From positions 1 to 29,717 of the forward strand of contig JAHJSJ010000253.1 of assembly GCA_018830415.1 (NCBI GenBank): DNA of 29,717 nucleotides, read 5' to 3'. Shown one piece after another: positions 10,201 to 14,249 of this stretch. The stretch comes from Alphaproteobacteria bacterium (GTDB lineage: Bacteria; Pseudomonadota; Alphaproteobacteria; Sphingomonadales; Sphingomonadaceae). Position 1 is the stretch's first letter. The number at the start of each line of letters is the position of its first letter. The notes below the pieces were generated by a model that saw only the letters and a program-made list of their open reading frames with translations, was not told the DNA's origin and ran no database searches. Position numbers and translations under genes: made by a program.

Positions 10201-11607
10201 AACGAGATACTTCGTGACCAGCGTTTCACCGACCACGTTGAATAGAGGGTGCTCGGGATCGACGCCGAAAATATAACCTACCGCGCGAGCAAGCTGAGAC
10301 AGACCTTCATCCAAGCTGAGCGCGAAGTTGATGATCGAGACTTCAACCTTTTCAATTACACCGGCAAGATCAGCGGTGATTTGCCCGAATAGTTCAACGC
10401 CGTTGGTAATGGCGTCATAGAGGCCGTAAGCGGCGAAACCTGCGCCAACAAAGGCTGCAGCAACCGGTCCGGCGAAAGCGCCGGCAACAGCGACAGCACC
10501 ACCGACCAGAACCGCGCTAACAGCCGCCGCGGTTCCGTACTCAATTGTTACATCATAAAAGTCTGACCAATCGCCTGTTCTAAGGCCCTTCTTCATCGGC
10601 TCGTAAGCCAAATTCAGAAACTCGACTGCGTCACCGATTATGCTGCCGCCTGCCCCAACAATCATTGGTCCGATAGATTTGCCTGCTGCCTGAAGCACGC
10701 CATCGCCGAGGTCAGAGAGCCGCTCAGGTAGGAGATCGGCAGCATCTCCAAGAATGCCCAAAACGCTTTCTAGCCTTACCTTGATCTCGTCTGGGTCGAA
10801 AACGACGCCTCCAGTCTGATCATCAGCAAAGTTCTGCGTAAAGGCCGCGGCACCTTTAGTGCCGGTTAGACCCTTACCAATGAGGGAATAGATAAGTGGA
10901 GTGATTATCGAGGTGGCTTTGTTGCCATTGATGATTGCAAGTTCGGGGCGAAGAAGTTCGTCCATATTTAGGAGTGCGAGAGTTCCATTTGAGCCACTCA
11001 CTTTATTATAGAGCTGCGAAGCTAAATTCTTTCGGGCTACTTCTTGCCCTTCGCCGATCACCGGCGGCGTAGACGTTTTGTCTAGGCCATTTGCAAATGA
11101 TGCAATATCAACCGCGTCCCCAGGCAGGAGGTTTGTATAGTCACGGGTACCGCGCCAGTTGGCCCATGACGTTTGAAAGTCTGCAAGAGATGTTCCTTTG
11201 ACGCTCAACGAACCGGAGGCGACGAAATCGTCGACAAAACGGAGAAGGTCGTAAGCAGCAGCCTGCTTGGCTTCTGGGCTCCATGGCGTTGTTCCGGCAT
11301 TCGCCTGAGCTGAGAAATTTGCCAATTCACCGATAATAAAATCGTTATAGTTTGGGTGCGAACCCCCGTGCTGGTTCTCGGCAAAACCGGCTGCCTTGAA
11401 GGCAGCACGAATTTCCGGTGAAGCGGACCTCAGTTTTCCAAGAAGTTCTTGATCGACAAACAGACCGCGCTTGTTTCCTTGCCATTCGATATCGAAGCCG
11501 ATCGAACCCAGAAATTGTTTCGCGATCAGAGGATCGCCCGCTTCAGCATTCTTGATCTGTGTCGGGAATAGGTGATGCAGCTCAATGCTGAGCGGTCCGG
11601 TGCTCAT
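1201..11607 (-). CDS. Giant RTX-type secreted protein with N-terminal AHH-like nuclease domain (candidate polymorphic toxin)
   Basis: The protein has 3468 residues. The ATG at 11607 has GGAG seven bases upstream and overlaps the stop of the upstream gene (ATGA). Residues 1-100 carry H11-H12 followed by LFPTQI, a short NKRGLF stretch and HPNYN at 84-88. This is the layout of AHH nucleases of the HNH/ENDO VII superfamily, common polymorphic-toxin tips. Residues 355-400 are a hydrophobic Ala/Gly/Val run. RTX nonapeptides (GGxGxD type) lie at about 496-605, and a DLDGDG module at 759-890. About eleven haemolysin-type calcium-binding units, each ending in a FADGTVW-like strand, span about 1170-2710. 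Two more DLDGDG/DLDGNG modules start near 2779 and 3012. The last 280 residues are Ala/Pro/Gln-rich and end FYLYA, a plausible type I secretion signal. Export by the upstream HlyB/HlyD genes is expected. RTX nature is certain; nuclease activity is inferred. Confidence 0.85.
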   Translation of the reverse strand: MSTGPLSIELHHLFPTQIKNAEAGDPLIAKQFLGSIGFDIEWQGNKRGLFVDQELLGKLRSASPEIRAAFKAAGFAENQHGGSHPNYNDFIIGELANFSAQANAGTTPWSPEAKQAAAYDLLRFVDDFVASGSLSVKGTSLADFQTSWANWRGTRDYTNLLPGDAVDIASFANGLDKTSTPPVIGEGQEVARKNLASQLYNKVSGSNGTLALLNMDELLRPELAIINGNKATSIITPLIYSLIGKGLTGTKGAAAFTQNFADDQTGGVVFDPDEIKVRLESVLGILGDAADLLPERLSDLGDGVLQAAGKSIGPMIVGAGGSIIGDAVEFLNLAYEPMKKGLRTGDWSDFYDVTIEYGTAAAVSAVLVGGAVAVAGAFAGPVAAAFVGAGFAAYGLYDAITNGVELFGQITADLAGVIEKVEVSIINFALSLDEGLSQLARAVGYIFGVDPEHPLFNVVGETLVTKYLVDPLEAELPGRVDGTDKREWFFGKNNAVINAGGGNDELYVADATVARGDAGNDVVIGRDSRIIRAGQAIDPTNPESPLANTDLVMQLDGGDGDDWIILIGGDGGVLRGGAGSDILIGGGAESHLYGGEGSDLFHIGANSILHDAELSGESVWMGLPIFGGTKQWWMEGNKAYWSPFSTIMTAFPVIGSEILATASFFVDVATMKFASFQSYEDGGMGINIGYGLGGVAKIEDYQLDLDSGKASGGVVVFSASRAGDASSGFERPSQEKFTQFLNLALKAGFGVGFSGWDPIVLDLDGDGYELTTQRNSGIHFEFDGDGFAEKTGWVRPDDGFLVLDANANGVVDDATEFFGDETQGGFVELATYDLNLDGVIDSLDAVFGDLRVWRDLNSDGVTDAGELVSLSDLGISSISLAAVAPAEELNIGGNVVAFESTFTLTDGTVRKAGDVVLDISHIDTRYITDTAVSVEASALPKLRGFGNVADLHVAMSENASLLAQVAAFDALATSDLAALKHAAEEILYAWAGVDGVSADPIGTEGFDARKLAFLEAFGGQEIAPRDPVTGAVSTAGLAELEASWDYTLESLTLRLVVQSSSLPAFADMTYREDLDLIVMGSAGTLKQAYSAILAGLSSDPATALGEWEAWGELLRAVQDGSRRFDNNIVRDDFAAAQLLAAIAESGTNLDLAALAPALGITNLRIGAAGGENLSNVSGGTIFSGLGDGDIARGRTGQDVYLLESGFGNVVIDDEEGVQTGDRIRFVDLNRADVSAARVGDDLILTVTANGNTVTVLGQFADVVPLSSDVFASNNRGIEEIQFADGTVMELPDIAIAVGEGTAGDDVLEGTMHTDVFQGRAGNDTLMGGDDADLYVFDAGDGADIIRDQQSNPLLKAADMLIFGDDIAPEDLIWSRGSDPDDLVITIGSSGDSITVEEQFSYSSLGYNGQFALNSRIELFSFRHFGDVYTHKDIQQQMIAAETTGADDITLGFGDDDTFGASAGNDTLVGLDGNDTYSFGRGVGNDTIDEQAIYIDVDVGLGGLRLEMGADTVVFAPDVDPEDVVFTRLSEAPDLTVTLDSGETLTVRNQFDGFQTGPLGSQWFDRIEWFEFGNGTRLSWQDVLLDVTTGAEGDDSLWGDLFEDTLAGGLGNDYLSGGGYADTYIFNSGDGQDTVDDDNTFILGSGFVSVDTAPDILRLGEGISSADVSLERVGQSLKLNIGINGDSVLLQGQNDYYHTGVFGAISNGRIERVEFADGEVWTWQDLNARAIADQTTTGDDTIDGFALEDRFEASAGNDIMRGGDSGDTYLFGIGSGEDRIEETVNNQNFDDDDRVEFTPGITQSDVTFERDADNLIIRINGTADQLTIAGQFDNYVGFTDHDVETFHFADGSVVTKAEIQTQLTTGTSGNDVVRGFHTNDTLIGGAGTDSLYGADGSDTYLFNLGDGQDTIFEDVEYANLDDDDRLKFGAGILPSDVILSRSGDALTLSVSGTTDAVTVAGQFAFTSWYSWNDVEFFEFADGTVWTKRDVSNFLSGGTSGDDVLVGTFQSDELNGLAGNDILRGGDGSDIYYFGIGYGQDTIEETVTNANLANFDQIVMNQGVLATDLTFTRNGDALTIGIAGTTDTITVARQFDNYIGRTDYDIEQLQFADGSIMTKEEIQAVLTVGTPADEEVLGFHTNDVLDGAAGNDILRGLDGSDTYLFGRGSGNDIVRESVQYVNLDDDDRVLFASDIAPEDIIWSRNANSLIIGIADTNDTLTVENGFAREGSTGYTWRDVERFEFADGTVLSKSDVQAIVLQPTDGNDTIDGFWTSDILAGGPGDDLLRGGEGNDTYIYNLGDGDDTIAEWVAYYGSFDTLQFGAGIVADDLRFAVSGENYIVTFDGSAGSITLNSQRTGGRAGGVEGGVNEFRFTDGTVWNRAQIDAAYLASQTTGGDDLILGTNRNDVIDGGAGNDTLRGGLYSDRLIGGAGNDLLEGNDQNDTYVYNLGDGDDTIAEWQAYYGSFDILEFGAGIAAEDLRFAVSGEHYVVTFDGSPGSITLNWQRTGGRSGGREGGVNEFRFTDGTVWNRAQIDAAYLADQTTGGDDLILGTNRSDVIEGGAGNDTLKGGLYNDRLIGGAGNDVLEGSDDDDTYVYNLGDGDDTIAEWQAYYGSFDILEFGAGIAAEDLRFAVSGEHYVVTFDGSPGSITLNWQRTGGRSGGREGGVNEFRFADGTVWNRALIDAAYLADQTTDGDDSILGTIRNDVITGGLGNDTLNGSSGTDVATYAGLSTEYSMLTGGGTFQIRDDVTVTGADEGTDTLISVETLQFGDGQTVGITSPIILDLDGNGIATVSAADSDAQFDLDGDGLADDTSWISAGDAFLFLDRDSDGTMSGVDEISFVDDVPNAATDLAGLRAFDSNGDSILDATDTRFADFGVWRDADSDGSVDEGEIASLADVGIRSINLAGTPNDAVTEFGEVAIANTGIFTLVNGSTRTFADAALTYFSAATNLPSLAATHYDFDRQASKYRIGAARGALTVTPRRARSGIDPLAGQLEANTVLTFSNGTFGMFAPVVLDLDGDGIELVSRKKSRASFDYAGDGATDDTGWIGRDDGFLVIDRNNDGLITEAAELSLASEDREARSGLQGLTRLDGNGDGVVNNDDARFGELRVWQDRNGNGRTDAGELLSLEEAGIVAIRLSTLTPTQDSVKLDRNIIAATTTFVRANGTTSTAADVSLAYRPATASAAATTSLASKFDLLGPDLFLAQRRDGNFGRAAFQRSMGELFEMFGAASPQRITDLFDRVVAEDKTASALRQSALTVTANLERQPMPLQRVFDPASTYFMRFQPFQQQLGSELVVKLLDVDPVAIAPAFAGIALDAAQGPDAPAIGFADNSSPVEIAGTGTAASSAAQEQTQTEPVVQPTIERPRLDPAENMVWGGPARIGGLPDAPGGSVKVSTPPSHMLQPRVDLAELLAHPSANDTAPDVEIARKLAMIRQDLSSFGAIGTGEIDRLRQQEPESFYLYA
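3571..4740 (-). repeat. 450-bp tandem repeat inside the RTX gene (three copies)
   Basis: The string GTTCCAGACCGTGCCATCAG recurs at 3571, 4021 and 4471, exactly 450 bp apart. The first two copies (3571-4020 and 4021-4470) look almost identical base for base. The third (4471 to about 4740) is more diverged and lacks one nonapeptide block. Each full copy encodes one 150-residue calcium-binding unit, containing YVYNLGDGDDTIAEW and a FTDGTVWNRA-type closing strand. Such similarity suggests recent duplication or ongoing gene conversion, and the unit number may vary between strains or collapse in assemblies. Confidence 0.9.
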
Positions 11608-12275
11608 TGATGGTCTCCAACAATGCGTACGCGACTAAAGCGCAGTTTGGGTTTGATTTTCGCCTCAGCGAGAGTGCGCATGAGGTCACCAGATATAAAG
11701 ATCTCCCTCAGGAGGCCCCTCTCGATCCAAAGCACACTGCCGGTCAGTGCGTTCGGAGAAACGGCGATCATGTCATCTTCGGTAGAGCCATTGAACGTCC
11801 ATACTTTATATCCGTCACGATGCTCCATCAGGAACCGGACGCCTTTGCTTTCCTCGGGCAAAAAGCACTCTTTATTCGCACCGAAATTGACCCACCATAC
11901 CGGCTCGGGCCACGGTGTTATCAGATCATCCTTAAACAGCGGAACCGGGATCAGACTTCCCTCGCCAAGGTCAAACTGTAGCAGCACCTCTGCCATCCTG
12001 CCCCGAACCGCGTAAAATCCGCCGATAGCCGTCAGATCACCTTGCCGCGCGAATGCCTTTTCGTTCCATATAGCAGCGGCTTCAGGCAGTTCGGCTCGGT
12101 CCAAAGGAGCGCCCTGCTTGACCTTATGAATGGCTTCAAACACCTCGTTGGGAGGTGTCGGTACCTCGAATTGGGGCGGGTTCCATTCATGGTTAAAGTA
12201 CTTCGTGCGACTTCCCGTTTTGACACCGACGTTTCCACCCCGCCAATTATGGACAACATAGACTTCGCCCATCAT
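11604..12275 (-). CDS. Putative immunity protein for the AHH-like toxin (Imm11/Imm43-like)
   Basis: I chose the ATG at 12275 because GGAGG at 12283-12287 lies seven bases upstream, giving 223 residues. An in-frame ATG at 12323 would add 16 residues without comparable support. The protein is soluble with no signal peptide or membrane segment, so it should act in the cytoplasm. It is rich in aromatic residues (HNWRGG near the start, PEPVWWVNFG at 124-133). It ends with WIERGLLREIFISGDLM, then a helix and KLRFSRV. That ending matches the layout of Imm11 (DUF1629) and Imm43 immunity families, which accompany HNH-type toxins. Its stop overlaps the start of the RTX giant (ATGA), and its own start overlaps the stop of the 50-aa ORF. 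Position, coupling and fold pattern together suggest it protects the producer from the nuclease tip. The family assignment is from memory and moderate. Confidence 0.6.
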   Translation of the reverse strand: MMGEVYVVHNWRGGNVGVKTGSRTKYFNHEWNPPQFEVPTPPNEVFEAIHKVKQGAPLDRAELPEAAAIWNEKAFARQGDLTAIGGFYAVRGRMAEVLLQFDLGEGSLIPVPLFKDDLITPWPEPVWWVNFGANKECFLPEESKGVRFLMEHRDGYKVWTFNGSTEDDMIAVSPNALTGSVLWIERGLLREIFISGDLMRTLAEAKIKPKLRFSRVRIVGDHQ

Positions 12276-12424
12276 GACATTGCCTCCGAGTTTTCCCGCC
12301 GTTCGATATTGCAGCCAGTCCAATCCAGAAAATGGTTCGCAACCGAAGAATTACCCGACGTGGCATCATTGATTTGTGTGGGAAACAAGCGGCGTATTGC
12401 TAAGCCGTGAGGGCCGACGCTCAT
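12272..12424 (-). pseudogene. 50-aa truncated copy of the toxin N-terminus with HH changed to RR
   Basis: The ATG at 12424 has GGAAGG a few bases upstream, and the frame stops with TGA at 12274-12272, overlapping the immunity start (ATGA). Its start MSVGP and the block LFPTQI align without gaps to MSTGP and LFPTQI of the RTX giant. By my hand alignment about 19 of the first 45 residues are identical. At the position of the giant's catalytic-type H11-H12 this ORF has RR (codons CGC CGC). It ends before the region of the second histidine motif. I read it as the remnant of an earlier or duplicated toxin tip. It still has a ribosome site and coupled overlaps on both sides, so it may be translated as a leader peptide that feeds ribosomes to the immunity gene. 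Confidence 0.7.
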
Positions 12425-12546
12425 CGACGGCCTTCCATTGCATCACTTCGAGATTGGCTAGCGTCCATGACCTGATCATGCTCACCGTCGTAGTGAGGAG
12501 CGCATTGCCCTTCAGCGCTTACCGCCTGACCAATTGATGTCCGCAT
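12421..12546 (-). CDS. 41-aa ORF at the head of the toxin gene cluster, unknown function
   Basis: The ATG at 12546 is preceded by AGGAGG five bases away, among the best ribosome sites in this region. The frame stops with TGA at 12423-12421, overlapping the next start as ATGA. The predicted peptide starts MRTSIGQAVSAEG and is polar and acidic, with one cysteine, no signal peptide and no membrane segment. I do not recognise it. Its support is the strong ribosome site and the ATGA coupling to the 50-aa ORF, which would make it the first gene of a four-gene coupled set. It could also be a non-functional open frame kept only as a translational leader. Confidence 0.45.
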   Translation of the reverse strand: MRTSIGQAVSAEGQCAPHYDGEHDQVMDASQSRSDAMEGRR

Positions 12547-12684
12547 CCCAGCCTCCTCATCTTCCCATAAGGAACCATTTTTCTCCAGTTCTGGCAAGCG
12601 GGAATATTACTTCAAAACAGTGACTAACGCTCACATGTGCGGATCTCTGCGGTTTCCGCGCAGTGAATGTCGGTCCTTCAATTG

Positions 12685-12729
12685 AGGCAGCTAACGATGC
12701 TAGAGCGTAGTTCCCGTTTCGAGCTGCCT
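12685..12729. repeat. Inverted repeat between the HlyD gene and the toxin cluster
   Basis: AGGCAGCT (12685-12692) is the reverse complement of AGCTGCCT (12722-12729), with a 29-nt loop, just downstream of the adaptor stop. It may be a weak terminator, an mRNA-stabilising hairpin that sets exporter and toxin levels apart, or a protein site. The rest of 12547-12752 contains a minus-strand TAATAT hexamer (12609-12604) about 58 bases before the 41-aa ORF. It could be a -10 box, but I see no convincing -35. Confidence 0.35.
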
Positions 12730-12752
12730 AACAACATCCGGGCGGTTCTGCT

Positions 12753-14249
12753 CTATTTCTCCCGCCCCGCCTCGCTCAACGCCTGGCTGATCGGGGACAG
12801 CAGGTACTGGATGATCCGCCGCCGCCCTGTCTTTATCTCGGCCTGAACGGCCATGCCCGGCTGCACCCGGTCGCACAGCGGATGGCGCGCGGGATCCTTG
12901 GCGCCGCAGGCCAGCTCGACCTTTGCGGCGTAGACGAGGCCCGGCTGGATCGGACGACCGTTTTCGTCGCGTACGCTGCCCACCGGCTGCTGGCTCTGGT
13001 CGATCGCATCGCGGCTGATGGTAATGACCTTACCATCGATCAGCCCGTAATCGGTGAAGTTGAACGCTTCGAGCTTTACCGCCACGCGCTGACCGACCTT
13101 CACAAAGCCGATGTCCCTGTTCTGCAGGAAAGCCTCCACCGTCACACCGCCGTTGCAGCTCGCCGCGTCTGCCCCGCCGCCCGAACAGGGCACGATCACC
13201 ATCAGCGCCTGCGCGGGCTGGACGATCCCGCCCACCGTCGTCACGGCCAGCTGCTGTACCACGCCGTCGACCGGCGCGCGCAGTTCCTGATATTGACGCA
13301 TCCGCGCCGCCTTGCGCAGCTGTTCGCTGGCAAGCCCTGCTTCGCTTTCGGCCTCGGCAAAGTCGGTGACCGCAGTGCGGCCGAACCCGGCACGCAGGCT
13401 CAGCATTTCTGCCTCAAGCCGCCGGATAGAGGCTTCGGAGCGCGCGAAGTTGGCGTGCTGGACTTCGATGTTGCGCAGGTGCTCGGCGCGCAGCTGTTCG
13501 TATTCGAGAAGCTTGAGCGTCGAGAAAAATCCCTTCTTCGCCAGCTCGGCCCGGGCGTTTAGCTGCTTGTCGATAAAAGGCAGCGCCTCTTCGAGCTTGG
13601 CGATCTCAGCGCGCGCGCCGGCGAGATCGGCTTCGCTTTCGGCGCGCTGTTGGATCAGGGCGCTGCGTTGCGCTTCGTATTGCGCCACCGCATTGCGGAC
13701 GAAGGCTTCCTCGGTCGCCGCTATGCCGGGCGGAGTTCCGGCAGGCGCGACAAAGCGCGCCGGTGCGCCGCGCAGGTGGTCAAGCAAGGCATCATTGCGC
13801 GCCTTGATGATCTGCGCCGAGCGGAGCGACTGTATGCTCTGCGCCTCGTCCGCAGTGGCGAGCGTCGGGTCGAGTTCGATCAGCAGCTCGCCCTTCTTGA
13901 CGAACTGGCCGTTCTTCACGTGGATCGCGCGCACCGCGCCGATCTCGATCGGCTGCACGATCTTGACGTTCTCGCCCGGCACGGTCTTACCCGCGGCGGT
14001 CGCAACCACATCGATGCGCCCGATAATCGACCAGATCAGCGCCAGCACGAACAACACGCAGGTCATCAGCAGCAGCCAGCGCAGGCCGGGACTGGGCGGC
14101 TTCTCCATGATTTCGAGCGCGGCGGGCAGGAATTCATGCTCGTCCTTGGGCTTGAAGACCTTGTCGGCCTCGTTCTGGTTGCGCCAGCTTTCGCGCAGCA
14201 CCTGCCAGTGGCGCGCGAGCGTGGGGAAGCGGTCGGCCAGGATGTTCAT
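12753..14249 (-). CDS. HlyD-family type I secretion membrane-fusion (adaptor) protein
   Basis: The protein has 498 residues from the ATG at 14249, which overlaps the exporter stop as ATGA; a longer in-frame extension would run into the exporter gene. After a short cytoplasmic N-terminus there is one membrane segment at about 57-77. The typical HlyD barrel/lipoyl start follows (GKTVPGENVKIVQP, then VKNGQFVKKGELLIELDPT). A long Ala/Glu/Arg-rich coiled coil comes next, then the returning lipoyl half (LRAPVDGVVQQL) and a C-terminal beta domain with QPGMAVQAEIKTG. This adaptor spans the periplasm and links the HlyB-type ATPase to an outer membrane TolC-type channel, which is not encoded in the window. 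Its likely substrate is the RTX giant downstream. Confidence 0.95.
   Translation of the reverse strand: MNILADRFPTLARHWQVLRESWRNQNEADKVFKPKDEHEFLPAALEIMEKPPSPGLRWLLLMTCVLFVLALIWSIIGRIDVVATAAGKTVPGENVKIVQPIEIGAVRAIHVKNGQFVKKGELLIELDPTLATADEAQSIQSLRSAQIIKARNDALLDHLRGAPARFVAPAGTPPGIAATEEAFVRNAVAQYEAQRSALIQQRAESEADLAGARAEIAKLEEALPFIDKQLNARAELAKKGFFSTLKLLEYEQLRAEHLRNIEVQHANFARSEASIRRLEAEMLSLRAGFGRTAVTDFAEAESEAGLASEQLRKAARMRQYQELRAPVDGVVQQLAVTTVGGIVQPAQALMVIVPCSGGGADAASCNGGVTVEAFLQNRDIGFVKVGQRVAVKLEAFNFTDYGLIDGKVITISRDAIDQSQQPVGSVRDENGRPIQPGLVYAAKVELACGAKDPARHPLCDRVQPGMAVQAEIKTGRRRIIQYLLSPISQALSEAGREK

Noticed and set aside
11607..12410. Plus-strand open frames opposite the immunity gene (11607-11981, 11623-12015, 12042-12410)
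   Set aside because: The minus-strand genes have strong ribosome sites and coupled overlaps; the plus frames have neither.
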